DNA from: CAVVXX01 sp963707975
GTDB lineage: Bacteria > Pseudomonadota > Alphaproteobacteria > Micropepsales > Micropepsaceae
Assembly (NCBI GenBank): GCA_963707975.1
Contig: OY970177.1
Span: forward strand, 868,001-932,000
Reading direction: 5' to 3'
DNA length: 64,000 nt
Shown: one piece after another, positions 44,491 to 53,590 of the stretch
How positions within the stretch are numbered: the stretch's first letter is position 1
How the letters are laid out: each line of letters opens with the position of its first letter
Notes under the pieces: generated by a model
What the model was told of the DNA's origin: nothing
Seen by the model: only the letters and a program-made list of their open reading frames with translations
The model's database searches: none
Position numbers and translations under genes: made by a program

Positions 44491-45170
44491 GGCGCGCGCG
44501 GGCCGAAGATCGCGGTGCCGATGCGCACATGGGTGGCGCCGAATTTGATGGCGGTCTCGAAATCATCGCTCATGCCCATGCTCAAATTGGCCAGCCCGCA
44601 TTCGCCCGCAAGCTTTTTCAGTAGCCCAAAATGCAAGGCCGGTTCTTCGTCCTGCGGCGGAATGCACATGAGCCCCGCGATATTCAATTCCATAGCCTGG
44701 CACTCGCGTACGAAGCCCACGGTTTCGCGAGGAGTAACGCCGGCCTTCTGCGGCTCTTCGCCGGTGTTGACCTGAACGAATAGATCAATCTTGCGCCCTG
44801 CTCGCGCGATTTCCTCTTTCAACACAGCCGCAAGCTTCGGCCGGTCCAGCGAATGAATGGCGTCGAACATTTCCACCGCCTCGTACGCCTTGTTGCTTTG
44901 CAACGGTCCGATCAGATGCAACTGCACATCGGGAAACCGGCTTTTCAATTCCGGCCATTTCGCCTTGGCTTCCTGCACGCGGTTTTCGCCGAACAGGCGG
45001 TGGCCCGCCTGCAATGCGGGCAGAATGCGATCAGGCCCGTGCCCCTTGCTGACGGCGATCAATTTGGTTTCGCGCGCGGGCGCAACCGCCTTCTTCCTTG
45101 CCGCCTCTATGCGCGCCAAAATGGCCGCGAGATTTGCCGGAATGGAATGGGATGAAGGGTGAGAGGTCAT
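44487..45170 (-). CDS. PLP homeostasis protein (YggS/PLPBP family)
   Basis: A TIM-barrel PLP-binding protein without known catalysis that keeps vitamin B6 levels. The Schiff-base Lys is in TKLIAVSKGHGPD, with LFGENRVQEAKAKW, LIGPLQSNK, LFVQVNTGEEPQKAG and LSMGMSDDFETAIKFGATHVRIG. ATG 45170 is preferred to 45194. Its 5' end overlaps the divergent thiE-like gene start (45152) by about 19 bp, leaving almost no room for separate promoters. Confidence 0.93.
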   Translation of the reverse strand: MTSHPSSHSIPANLAAILARIEAARKKAVAPARETKLIAVSKGHGPDRILPALQAGHRLFGENRVQEAKAKWPELKSRFPDVQLHLIGPLQSNKAYEAVEMFDAIHSLDRPKLAAVLKEEIARAGRKIDLFVQVNTGEEPQKAGVTPRETVGFVRECQAMELNIAGLMCIPPQDEEPALHFGLLKKLAGECGLANLSMGMSDDFETAIKFGATHVRIGTAIFGPRAP

Positions 45171-45781
45171 CGCTGTCGCGGGCGAAGCTAGCAAGAGCGG
45201 CGTTCGCCCTCAATGCGCGCTCTGGCTTCGCCGGGTTGCTGCCCGCGCTTGTGCTGATGACCGACGAAAAGCGTTTGCCCGATCCGCTAGCCGCCGCGCG
45301 CGCGCTGCCCAAGGGCTCGGGCCTCGTCGTGCGCCACACCAAATCAGGTCCGCGCGCGGAGCTCGCGCACAAGCTCGCTTCCATTGCGCATGAACGCTGC
45401 CTGATTCTTCTTGTTGCCGGCGACGCAAAACTTGTCGATGCGGTCCACGCCGATGGTTTACATCTGCCCGAAGCGCGCTTGCGCGAGGCCGAGCAGTGGC
45501 GCACGCGGCGGCCCCAATGGCTCATCACCGTGGCCGCGCATTCGGCGGACGCGTTACGGCGCGCGGGCCAGGCCGGCGCACATGCGGCGTTTCTGGCGCC
45601 GGTCTTTCCCACCGCCAGCCATCCCGCGCGCGCGAGCCTCGGACCTTTCCGTTTTGTCACGCTGGCGAATCATGCGGCTCTTCCCGTTTACGCTTTGGGC
45701 GGCGTCAATGCCGCCAATGTCGGGCGATTGGCGCGCGCGCGTGTGGCCGGCATCGCCGCCGTGGAAGCGTTAAAAGTATGA
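45152..45781 (+). CDS. Thiamine-phosphate synthase-like protein (ThiE/TenI family)
   Basis: A TIM-barrel protein of 209 aa. ThiE marks: LVLMTDEKRLPDP, GSGLVVRHTKSG, ADGLHLPEARL, AHSADALRRAGQAGAHAAFLAPVFPTASHP, and YALGGVNAANV. The phosphate site is kept but the pyrimidine-binding residues are partly altered, as in many TenI-like or divergent ThiE proteins. No thiamine riboswitch or thiCGSD is visible, so thiamine synthase activity is not certain. The ATG at 45152 overlaps the YggS gene start; a later start is possible. Confidence 0.75.
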   Translation: MKGERSSLSRAKLARAAFALNARSGFAGLLPALVLMTDEKRLPDPLAAARALPKGSGLVVRHTKSGPRAELAHKLASIAHERCLILLVAGDAKLVDAVHADGLHLPEARLREAEQWRTRRPQWLITVAAHSADALRRAGQAGAHAAFLAPVFPTASHPARASLGPFRFVTLANHAALPVYALGGVNAANVGRLARARVAGIAAVEALKV

Positions 45782-45782
45782 A

Positions 45783-45811
45783 CAGGGCGCGCAGTTGCTA
45801 GGAACGCCCTG
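45783..45811 (+). terminator. Probable terminator after the ThiE-like gene
   Basis: CAGGGCG and CGCCCTG close a 15-nt loop directly after the stop codon, followed by CCTTATTAT. It is modest but placed correctly. Confidence 0.4.
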
Positions 45812-45895
45812 CCTTATTATAAGCGCGGCACCGGAGAATGCTTCAGCAGTCCGGGGCGGCTCCCGAAGCGCTCGTCACTGATGAAAGGCCAAACC

Positions 45896-46315
45896 ATGCG
45901 TTTTGCCATTGCCGCCCTCGCTCTTCTGCTTGCCGCCTGCAGTTCCGACAACGACTCTGGCACCGTTGATACCAGCGCGCCGGTGAAGACCCAGCTCGGC
46001 GTCAACGATTATCTTTGGCGCGCGACGCTCGACACACTCAATTTCATGCCGCTGCAATCGGCCGATCCTTTCGGCGGCGTCATCATCACCGAATGGTATT
46101 CGGCGCCGGAAAATCCCAACGAGCAGATGAAGGTGACGGTCTACATACTGGACAAGCGGCTTCGCGCCGACGCGCTGAAAGTGTCGGTCTTCCGCCAGAC
46201 CCGCTCGGCCACCGGCTGGGTGGACGCCCAGGTCAATCCCGAAACCGCGGCCAAGCTGGAGAACGCTATACTCAGCCGCGCCCGCCAGTTGCGCCTAAAT
46301 ACGGTTGAGCAGTAA
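45896..46315 (+). CDS. DUF3576 lipoprotein
   Basis: A 139-residue lipoprotein: MRFAIAALALLLAAC, lipobox LAAC, followed by SSDNDSG. The body QLGVNDYLWRATLDTLNFMPLQSADPFGGVIITEWY matches DUF3576, a conserved alphaproteobacterial envelope protein of unknown function found next to leuS and lptE. AAAGG precedes the ATG at 45896; an ATG at 45881 is in frame. It precedes leuS by 63 bp. Confidence 0.9.
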   Translation: MRFAIAALALLLAACSSDNDSGTVDTSAPVKTQLGVNDYLWRATLDTLNFMPLQSADPFGGVIITEWYSAPENPNEQMKVTVYILDKRLRADALKVSVFRQTRSATGWVDAQVNPETAAKLENAILSRARQLRLNTVEQ

Positions 46316-46378
46316 CCCAGTCCTAAGGCTCAAGCCCGTTTCCGTCCGGCTTGGCCGGGCGGAACAAAGGAATTTGTG

Positions 46379-48934
46379 ATGGCGCGCTACGACGCCAAAT
46401 CATCCGAGCAGCGCTGGCAAGAAGTCTGGGCCAAAGCAGGCGTGTTCCGCGCCGACAATGCGTCCACCAAGCCGAAAGCATACGTGCTCGAATTTTTTCC
46501 CTATCCCTCGGGGCGCATCCATATCGGCCATACGCGCAATTACACCATGGGCGATGTGATCGCGCGCTTCCGCCGCGCGCAAGGATTCAATGTTTTGCAT
46601 CCGATGGGATGGGATGCATTCGGGCTTCCGGCCGAAAACGCGGCGCGCGAGAAGGGCGTGCACCCGCGCGAATGGACTTATGAAAACATCCGCGTGATGC
46701 GCGAGCAGTTGAAGTTGATGGGCTGCTCGATCGACTGGTCACGCGAATTCGCCACCTGCGATCCCGAATATTACACGCAGCAGCAGCATCTGTTTCTGGA
46801 TTTTCTCAAGCTCGGTTTTGTCTATCGCGCCGAGGCCGACGTGAACTGGGATCCGGTCGAGCACACGGTGCTGGCCAATGAGCAGGTGATCGAGGGGCGC
46901 GGCTGGCGTTCGGGCGCGCCCGTGGAAAGGCACAAGCTTTCGCAATGGTTCTTCAAGATCACGGCGTTTTCCGATGATTTGCTTAATGCGCTGGATGCTC
47001 TTCCGCGCTGGCCGGAAAAAGTGCGCCTGATGCAGAAGAACTGGATCGGCCGCTCGGAAGGGCTGCGGTTTAATTTTGCGCTGAAGGGCGCACCAAAAGG
47101 TTTCGAGAAGCTGGAAACATTTTCCACGCGCCCCGACACGCTGTTCGGCGCAAGCTTCTTGGCGCTTTCACCCGATCACCCCTTGGCCGAAGAATTGGCG
47201 AAAGCAAATCCCAAGCTTACGGCCTTCATAGTCGAATGCCGCCGCGTCGGCACGGCGGAAGAAGCCATCGAAAAAGCCGAGAAGCGGGGCTTCGACACGG
47301 GCATCCGCGCGGTGCACCCCTTCGACGTCAAATGGGAATTGCCGGTTTATGTGGCGAATTTCGTGCTGATGGCCTATGGCACCGGCGCCATTTTCGGCTG
47401 CCCCGCGCACGACCAGCGCGACCTCGATTTCGCGCGCAAATACAAATTGCCGGTGTTGCCTGTTGTGATTCCAGAAGGCAGCGATCCAAAAACATTTTCG
47501 GTCGCCGATGAGGCTTATCTCGGCCCAGGCCGTCTCGCCAATTCGCGTTTCCTCGATGGGCTGGGCGTGGAAGCGGCGAAAGCCGAGGCGTCAAAACGCA
47601 TAGAGCAGGCAAACCAGGGCCAGCGCACGGTCAATTACCGCCTGCGCGATTGGCTGGTTTCGCGCCAGCGTTATTGGGGTTGCCCCATTCCCATCATCCA
47701 TTGCCCAGCTTGCGGCATGGTGCCGGTGCCGCCATCAGATCTGCCGGTAAAGCTGCCCGACGATGTGCGTTTCGATCAGCCCGGCAATCCGCTCGACCAT
47801 CACCCCACTTGGAAGTACGTGGCCTGCCCCAAATGCGGCAAACCCGCGCGGCGCGAAACCGACACGCTCGACACCTTCATCGATTCATCCTGGTATTTCG
47901 CGCGCTTCTGCGACAGCAAGGCGCTCCGGCCGATCAACGCCACGGCCGCCAATTACTGGATGCCGGTGGACCAGTATATTGGCGGCGTCGAGCACGCGAT
48001 TCTGCATCTGCTCTATGCGCGCTTCTTCACCCGCGTGCTGCACAAGGCAAACTATGTGAACATGGATGAGCCATTCGCCGGCCTCTTCACGCAGGGCATG
48101 GTCTGCCATGAAGACTATCAGGATTCACAAGGGCGCTATCTCGCGCCCGAAGAAATCGAGAAGCGTGACGGCCACGCTTTCCTGCGCGGCACCAGCACGG
48201 CAGTGAAAGTGTTGCCGTCCGAGAAAATGTCGAAATCGAAAAAGAACGTGGTTCCACCGGAAGTGATAGTGGATCAATATGGCGCCGACACTATCCGCTG
48301 GTTCATGCTCTCCGACACGCCGCCCGAGCGCGACATCGAATGGACGCAGGCGGGCGCCGAAGGCTGCTGGCGTTTCATCCAGCGCGTCCATCGCCTGGTG
48401 ACGGAAGCGGTTGGGCTGCCGCCGCTGGGAACGAAAATCGGCCAAACGGATGGTGCGGCCCTTGAGCTTCGCCGAGCTACACACCGCACCATTGCGGCCG
48501 TCACCGAAGACCTTGAGGCGCTGCGCTTCAACCGCGCTGTGGCCCGCATTTATGAACTGGCCAACGCCATCGGCGATGCAGGCGAGGTTACCGGCCCTGT
48601 CCGCCGCGAGGCCCTGGAAGCCCTGGTTTTGCTCAGCAATCCCATGATGCCCCATCTCGCTGAGACCTGTTGGGAAGCCCTGGGACATGCTCAAATGGTG
48701 GCGCGCACTGGCTGGCCCAAGGCGGATGCCGCTCTCGTGCGCGCCGATACCGTCACCATCGCGGTGCAGGTGAACGGCAAAAGGCGCGGCGAAATCGAAG
48801 TGGCCACGGGGGAAGAGGAGGAGACGGTGCGGGAAAAGGCGCTTTCGCTCGAAACCGTGCAGCGCGCGCTTGAAGGGCGTTCGCCTAAACGCGTCATCGT
48901 GGTCAAGGATCGTATCGTCAACGTGGTGGCATAA
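46379..48934 (+). CDS. leuS: Leucyl-tRNA synthetase
   Basis: Charges tRNA-Leu. A GTG at 46376 and ATG at 46379 both follow AAAGGAATT; I use the ATG. Class I motifs: PSGRIHIGHTRNY (HIGH) and EKMSKSKKNVVPP (KMSKS). The editing domain shows TFSTRPDTLFGASFLALSPDH and YGTGAIFGCPAHDQRD. The zinc-like CPACGMVPVP and CPKCGKPARRETDTLDTF blocks are typical. Length about 851 aa. The C-terminal VQVNGKRRGEIEVATG domain is complete. It precedes lptE and holA, the usual alphaproteobacterial order. Confidence 0.98.
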   Translation: MARYDAKSSEQRWQEVWAKAGVFRADNASTKPKAYVLEFFPYPSGRIHIGHTRNYTMGDVIARFRRAQGFNVLHPMGWDAFGLPAENAAREKGVHPREWTYENIRVMREQLKLMGCSIDWSREFATCDPEYYTQQQHLFLDFLKLGFVYRAEADVNWDPVEHTVLANEQVIEGRGWRSGAPVERHKLSQWFFKITAFSDDLLNALDALPRWPEKVRLMQKNWIGRSEGLRFNFALKGAPKGFEKLETFSTRPDTLFGASFLALSPDHPLAEELAKANPKLTAFIVECRRVGTAEEAIEKAEKRGFDTGIRAVHPFDVKWELPVYVANFVLMAYGTGAIFGCPAHDQRDLDFARKYKLPVLPVVIPEGSDPKTFSVADEAYLGPGRLANSRFLDGLGVEAAKAEASKRIEQANQGQRTVNYRLRDWLVSRQRYWGCPIPIIHCPACGMVPVPPSDLPVKLPDDVRFDQPGNPLDHHPTWKYVACPKCGKPARRETDTLDTFIDSSWYFARFCDSKALRPINATAANYWMPVDQYIGGVEHAILHLLYARFFTRVLHKANYVNMDEPFAGLFTQGMVCHEDYQDSQGRYLAPEEIEKRDGHAFLRGTSTAVKVLPSEKMSKSKKNVVPPEVIVDQYGADTIRWFMLSDTPPERDIEWTQAGAEGCWRFIQRVHRLVTEAVGLPPLGTKIGQTDGAALELRRATHRTIAAVTEDLEALRFNRAVARIYELANAIGDAGEVTGPVRREALEALVLLSNPMMPHLAETCWEALGHAQMVARTGWPKADAALVRADTVTIAVQVNGKRRGEIEVATGEEEETVREKALSLETVQRALEGRSPKRVIVVKDRIVNVVA

Positions 48935-48937
48935 TCG

Positions 48938-49015
48938 GAAATCAGAATTCCGAAATCAGAATAAAGGCGAAATGACAGTGTTACTTCCGGCTTCCGATTT
49001 TCGGTTTCTGATTTC
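48938..49015 (+). repeat. Two direct and one inverted copy of a 10-mer around the lptE start
   Basis: GAAATCAGAA occurs at 48938-48947 and 48952-48961, and its reverse complement TTCTGATTTC at 49006-49015. The first copy extended (48938-48955) pairs imperfectly with 48999-49015, enclosing the lptE ribosome site and ATG in a loop. The two upstream copies could compete for the single downstream partner. Regulatory meaning is inference. Confidence 0.5.
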
Positions 49016-49505
49016 TGCGGCGATGGCCGTAGGCCTCGCCGCTTGCGGCTTTCATCCGCTTTACGGCACTGTGGGCGGCGGCGCGCCCATGTCGGCAGCG
49101 CTCCATTCCATTTATGTCGAGAACATACCCGACCGCGTGGGTTATCAGCTGCGCAATGATCTGATCGACCAGTTCAATTCGCAGCCCACGCCGACGGGCG
49201 CGGCTTATCGCTTGCAGATCGAGCTTAAATCCGATGAAAAGGGCCTGGCGCTGCAGGAAAACGCCTCGATCACGCGCTATTCCTATCACCTGACCGCGCA
49301 TTATCAGCTGATGGCCGCTGGGAGCACCACTGTGCTGAAGAAGGGCGAGGTGCATTCGCTGGCCTCCTACAACGTGGTGCAGTCGCCCTATGCCACGGTC
49401 GCCGCCGACAAGGATGCGCAAGACCGCGCGGTGGAAGACATCGCCGAACGCCTGCGCACCGAGCTCGCGGTCTATTTCCTCAACACCAAGGCGGGCAAGT
49501 CGTGA
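48972..49505 (+). CDS. lptE: LPS assembly lipoprotein LptE
   Basis: LptE plugs the LptD barrel that inserts lipopolysaccharide at the outer membrane. ATG 48972 with AAAGGCG just before gives a lipoprotein signal (DFRFLISAAMAVGLAAC) and the family start CGFHPLYGTVGGG. Later VENIPDRVGYQLRNDLIDQF and YNVVQSPYATVAADKDAQDRAVEDIAERLRTELAVYF match alphaproteobacterial LptE. At 177 aa it is normal length. The stop overlaps the holA GTG start. Confidence 0.92.
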   Translation: MTVLLPASDFRFLISAAMAVGLAACGFHPLYGTVGGGAPMSAALHSIYVENIPDRVGYQLRNDLIDQFNSQPTPTGAAYRLQIELKSDEKGLALQENASITRYSYHLTAHYQLMAAGSTTVLKKGEVHSLASYNVVQSPYATVAADKDAQDRAVEDIAERLRTELAVYFLNTKAGKS

Positions 49506-50521
49506 TCGTGAAGGGGGCGGAGGCCGCCCGCTTCGCTGCATCGCCGCCGCCAAAGCTTGTTGCCGCGCTGGTTTACGGACCCGATCAGGGCCTGGTGCGC
49601 GAACGCGCGGATAGTCTCGCCAAAAGCGCTGTCGCCGATCTCTCCGATCCGTTTCGCGTGAGCGAGCTCGACGAAGATGCACTCGCCGCTGACCCTGCGC
49701 GCCTCATGGACGAGGCGGCTGCCATTTCCATGTTGGGCGGCAGGCGCGTGGTGCGCGTTCGCGGCGCCGGCAATGCGCTGGCCAAACTGTTCGAAAGTTT
49801 TCTCGATGCGCCTACGGGCGACGCGCTGGTGGTGGTGGAAGCGGGCGAACTCCCCAAGGCTTCCGCGTTGCGCCGCGTGTTCGAGGGCGCGGACAACGCG
49901 GCAGCACTTCCCTGTTATCTCGATTCCACGCGCGACCTCGAAGATGTGGTGCGCGCGGCCATGAAAGAGGCGGGGCTCGCCATAGATGCGGGTGCGCTGG
50001 CCGAAGCTGTGTCCCGGCTCGGCTCAGACCGCGGGGTGACGCACCGAGAGCTGGAAAAACTCGCGCTTTATGCAAGCGGCGAAAAAACCGTGACGGTGGG
50101 CCATGTGCAAGCCGTCATGGGCGATGAATCCGAGCTCCGCATGGAAGAAATCTGCGATGCAGCCGGGGAAGGCGATTTCGCGAGGCTGGACAAATCGCTC
50201 TCCAGGCTGTGGGCGGCGGGCGCCTCGCCGGTGGCGGTCATCCGCATGGCGCTCGGCCATTTCCAGCGCGTGCTGCTGGCGCGTGCGAAGGCCGATGAGG
50301 GCGCGCCCGTCGGCGAGACCATGAAAGGCTTTCGCCCGCAGGTTCATTTTCAACGCGCGGATTCGTTCCGCGCCCAGGTCGCGCGCTTTTCGCGCACGCG
50401 CGCCGAAGAAGCGCTGGCTCAGCTTTACGATGCCGAAATTCTCTGCAAGACCACGGCAGTGCCCGCCGAATCGGTGACGGGCCGCGCGCTGTTCAAAGTC
50501 GCGGCGCTGGCCGGCCGCTAG
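49502..50521 (+). CDS. holA: DNA polymerase III delta subunit HolA
   Basis: The clamp-loader subunit that opens the beta ring. GTG at 49502 overlaps the lptE stop (GTGA). Family blocks: LVYGPDQGLVRERADSLAK, LGGRRVVRVRGAGNALAK, LVVVEAGELPKASALRRVFE, and LGSDRGVTHRELEKLALYA, with a helical C-terminal collar domain (LSRLWAAGASPVAVIRMALGHFQRVLLARAKADEG). 339 aa is the usual size. Confidence 0.96.
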   Translation: MIVKGAEAARFAASPPPKLVAALVYGPDQGLVRERADSLAKSAVADLSDPFRVSELDEDALAADPARLMDEAAAISMLGGRRVVRVRGAGNALAKLFESFLDAPTGDALVVVEAGELPKASALRRVFEGADNAAALPCYLDSTRDLEDVVRAAMKEAGLAIDAGALAEAVSRLGSDRGVTHRELEKLALYASGEKTVTVGHVQAVMGDESELRMEEICDAAGEGDFARLDKSLSRLWAAGASPVAVIRMALGHFQRVLLARAKADEGAPVGETMKGFRPQVHFQRADSFRAQVARFSRTRAEEALAQLYDAEILCKTTAVPAESVTGRALFKVAALAGR

Positions 50522-50530
50522 GAAAACGCC

Positions 50531-51220
50531 CTAGCGCGCGCCGCCAGCCACGCTGAGCACGGGCGCATTCACCTGCGCCTGCGGATGCGGCGATTGCGAA
50601 TTGCGCTCAAACAGGCTGGTGTTAGGGAAGGACAGCCCCAGAAACTCGATGCCGAAGCCTTCGGCGTGATGGCGCGCCACGCGGCCAGCGCGATGGCCGA
50701 TCAGGATGTGCTCGCCCACGGGCGGGCGCTGATCGGTTTTCACCGACATGCCGGTCAGCGAAAAGTCCAGCACCTCGCAACGCAGCTGCTCGCCGCTGGC
50801 GCGGGTGTATTGCGTGTGGCTGCCCGAAGTGGCCGGCGCGCGATCATAAAGACGCAAATGGCTTTCGTTCACCAGATGGCGGTTGAGAGCGAGCGTCAAC
50901 TGATCGGCCAGCCGCTCGCGCTTCTGCTGCGAGCAGACGAAATTCATTGCGAAGCCCTTTTCGGTGCGCCGCGCGATGGAACCTTCGATGCGGCCGAAGC
51001 CGTCGAGATAGACCACGATTGTGCCGTGCGGTTCCTGCTTCAGCTCGCAGGCGATGGCGGCATCGCCCGGCGAAATGTCCTGCACGGTGCAGGGTGCTTC
51101 TTCTTGCGTCGCGGGAATATAAAGCCGCCCGGCAATCGCGATCTGCGCACGGCGGAAGCGGCGGCGCTCCTTTCGCGCGCGCGCTATAATCTCTTCTTCG
51201 CTGTTCCTGGGTCCCGTCAT
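50531..51220 (-). CDS. Tandem PilZ-domain protein
   Basis: Two PilZ-like beta barrels in 229 aa. The first begins with the c-di-GMP-type RXXXR (RRRFRRAQIAI) but its DXSXXG loop reads DISPGDAAI, partly degenerate. The second has RASGEQLRCEVLDFSLTGMSVKTD, where the DFSLTG element is good but the RXXXR pair is missing. So one intact cyclic-di-GMP site split between domains, or no binding, are both possible. It faces a divergent secreted protein gene and follows holA convergently (9 bp). Confidence 0.85.
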   Translation of the reverse strand: MTGPRNSEEEIIARARKERRRFRRAQIAIAGRLYIPATQEEAPCTVQDISPGDAAIACELKQEPHGTIVVYLDGFGRIEGSIARRTEKGFAMNFVCSQQKRERLADQLTLALNRHLVNESHLRLYDRAPATSGSHTQYTRASGEQLRCEVLDFSLTGMSVKTDQRPPVGEHILIGHRAGRVARHHAEGFGIEFLGLSFPNTSLFERNSQSPHPQAQVNAPVLSVAGGAR

Positions 51221-51500
51221 CGGGGCAAAATCCCGGCCTTTCCGCGCTGGCTTAGGCTCCAGACTAGGGGGTGATTGTTCAATATTTGGTTTATATGGAT
51301 CCCAATTCCTGAACCCACGTTAGCTATACGGGGCATTGCGTTCATAGCTTCTTAACCTGCCGCCAATGCATGGCGGGGGCAGTTACGAGACCTATTTATG
51401 TGTCGGCGCGGTAACGCTTGCAGGGTTTAAGCGTGGCGCACTTCCGTGCGGCGTCACAAAGGGCCTATGCTCTTTTTATAAACCAAGAAAGCCCGCCCCG

Positions 51501-51842
51501 ATGCGCGTAATTCTCGCAACGCTGGTTCTGGCCGCGCTGCCGGCTCTGGCGCTTGCGCAGGTGGCGAAAACCGCCACCACGCAGCCCCTAACCTACCCAA
51601 TCGAAACGCTTTCCTTCGACCGCTGGTGCCAGGAAGACCAGAATCTGCCGGCCGCCCGCTGCGACGCGCGCCAGCCGGAAGATGTGGCGGCCTTCGACGC
51701 TTACCGGGCGCAGGTGGAGCACTATGACCTGAAATACCAGGAGGACCGCGAGAAAGAGAACCGCTTCGAACAGGACGTACTGAAGCGCGATCCCAGCGCG
51801 CCGCCGGTCAATCAGGATATCGTGGCGCCTTCGCCGCAATAG
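51501..51842 (+). CDS. Small exported protein of unknown function
   Basis: A 113-residue protein with a clear signal peptide (MRVILATLVLAALPALALAQ). The mature part is acidic and helical with two cysteines (DRWCQEDQNLPAARCDARQP) likely forming a disulfide. I do not recognise a family. The ATG at 51501 follows a GC-rich leader with no strong ribosome site, and TTTTTATAA (about 51473) may be a -10. The 280 bp from 51221 to 51500 hold the promoters of this and the divergent PilZ gene and nothing else I can name. Confidence 0.65.
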   Translation: MRVILATLVLAALPALALAQVAKTATTQPLTYPIETLSFDRWCQEDQNLPAARCDARQPEDVAAFDAYRAQVEHYDLKYQEDREKENRFEQDVLKRDPSAPPVNQDIVAPSPQ

Positions 51843-51845
51843 GAT

Positions 51846-52520
51846 TTAAGCGAGCCTCACGCCCAGCGCGCGTGCGAAGAGTCCGTGGACCTCTTCCACA
51901 TCGAAGCGCAGCGGGTCGCCGATACCGTCCCGGGACACCACCAGCCGTAAATGCGGCACGCGGGAATTTGACGGCTCGCTACCCAGCCCGTCGCCGAAAC
52001 TTGGCGGGCTTTCAGCCGCACTTTCATTGCCATGCAGCAGTGTCGAGGACACCAGACGCTCGAAAGCGAGCGGGCGGCCGAGAAGTGGTGAAGCATCGCC
52101 CAGCAGTTGGGTTACGCCCAGAAAGCGTTCGGGCTCGTTTCCCTGATAGGTAATGGGCAAGAGCAGGGTTTCGATTTCCACCATACGGCAATCGGAAGTG
52201 GAACCAATCGAGGTCAGGCATACGGGCGTGGCTAGTCTCAGCGATTGCCTGAGCAGCACGCCAAGCGCGCGCTTGCTGCCTTCGTCCCAATGGGCGAGAA
52301 AACTTTTGCCGCGAAGTTCCACGCCGAAGCGTTCGCAAATCGCGGTGCCGGCCAGGCGGTAAGGCATGTCAATGCTGGCCGCGCGCGCGTCCAGCAGGAA
52401 AACATGAGGCAGCAGCCGCTTGAGCGCGCGGGGGTTAATGTCGGACTGGTCGGGAAGAGCGCGCGCGCCCCTAATGCGGCTCCAATAACCCACCGCGAAA
52501 TGGTTGTGTCTGTGCTTCAT
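51846..52520 (-). CDS. PAS_5-family protein
   Basis: The N-terminal GYWSRIRGARALPDQSDINPRALKRLLPHVFLLD is the alphaproteobacterial PAS_5 signature; the PAS fold runs to about residue 140 (PYRLAGTAICERFGVELRGKSFLAHW). The C-terminal third is less structured, ending in EEVHGLFARALGVRLA. No output domain. ATG 52520 is chosen over 52610 because it gives the family start. Signal unknown. The gap 52521-52692 upstream shows no gene. Confidence 0.85.
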   Translation of the reverse strand: MKHRHNHFAVGYWSRIRGARALPDQSDINPRALKRLLPHVFLLDARAASIDMPYRLAGTAICERFGVELRGKSFLAHWDEGSKRALGVLLRQSLRLATPVCLTSIGSTSDCRMVEIETLLLPITYQGNEPERFLGVTQLLGDASPLLGRPLAFERLVSSTLLHGNESAAESPPSFGDGLGSEPSNSRVPHLRLVVSRDGIGDPLRFDVEEVHGLFARALGVRLA

Positions 52521-52692
52521 CGAACTGTCCCGTTCCCCGCCTGAATTGTGCCGGCCTGATGCAGAGAAAGGCCGCATATTGTCTGGCGTCTCTGTCAGAG
52601 CGAAAGCCATGCCAAAGACAGGGCCGGCCTATGCAAAATCGGAATCCGGGAAACAGAAATTAACTATGAGAGCGGGGATCGCGGTTTGCGCC

Positions 52693-53397
52693 TCAGCCCC
52701 AAGGCCCGCGTCTGCGGCCGAACAGCGGAATGTCGGAGAACTTGAAAAAAGGCGTGAGCACCAGCCCCGAAACGAAACCGCCGATATGGGCGGCAAAGGC
52801 TACACCGGGCTGGGAAGGATCGGCCATGGCGGCGCTTAACAACTGCATCAGGAACCAGAAGCCGACCACATAAAGCGCCGCGATCTTGAGCGGATAAAGC
52901 AGGATGCCTAGCGGAAGAATCACTGTCACGCGGGCTTGAGGATAGGCGAGCACATAAGCGGCCAGCACGCCCGAGATGGCGCCCGAGGCGCCCAGCATCG
53001 GAATGGTCGATTGCGGATCGCTCAGGCCCTGCGTCAGCGCCGCCGCCGTTCCGCAAATGAGATAGAACAGCAGATAGCGGATATGCCCCATCAGATCCTC
53101 GACATTATTGCCGAAAATCCAGAGGAACAGCATGTTGCCGCCCAGATGCAGCCAGCCGCCGTGCAAGAACATCGAGGTGAAGATGGTCAATGCCGGCACG
53201 GGCGCGCCGATGGCCGCGCTTAGCTTGGCGTGGCCGAATAGAAGCGCCGGCACGAAACCGTAAATGAAGACGGCTTTTTCATCCCCGCTGTTTCCCAGCG
53301 AAAGCTGCCAGATAAAAACTCCCACGCAGGCCGCAATGATGGCCCAGGTGACGAAGGGCGTGAGCACGGTCGGATTGTCGTCCGATATGGGGATCAT
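52693..53397 (-). CDS. Rhomboid family intramembrane serine protease (copy 1)
   Basis: Six membrane segments with the catalytic Ser in GASGAISG and His in FAAHIGGFVSGL; the HGGWLHLGGNMLFLWIFG loop is typical. 234 aa. Substrate unknown. A second rhomboid lies at 61061. The proline-glycine tail (FGRRRGPWG) is common in alphaproteobacterial members. Confidence 0.93.
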   Translation of the reverse strand: MIPISDDNPTVLTPFVTWAIIAACVGVFIWQLSLGNSGDEKAVFIYGFVPALLFGHAKLSAAIGAPVPALTIFTSMFLHGGWLHLGGNMLFLWIFGNNVEDLMGHIRYLLFYLICGTAAALTQGLSDPQSTIPMLGASGAISGVLAAYVLAYPQARVTVILPLGILLYPLKIAALYVVGFWFLMQLLSAAMADPSQPGVAFAAHIGGFVSGLVLTPFFKFSDIPLFGRRRGPWG

Positions 53398-53590
53398 GGC
53401 CTGGCGCGCTTTCCTGCGGCTCTCGTCTTTGTGCCGTTATGGGACATTAAACCTGGCGCTTCCCCGCAAAAACGCCATGGCCAATGGCATGAAACATGAA
53501 GCAAAGGGGCTTGGCATCAGGGTTTTGTCAAGCTGGAGCGCGCGAGGAACACGTCCCAGCCGCCAGGATAAGGCCGAAGAGGGCATAGAG

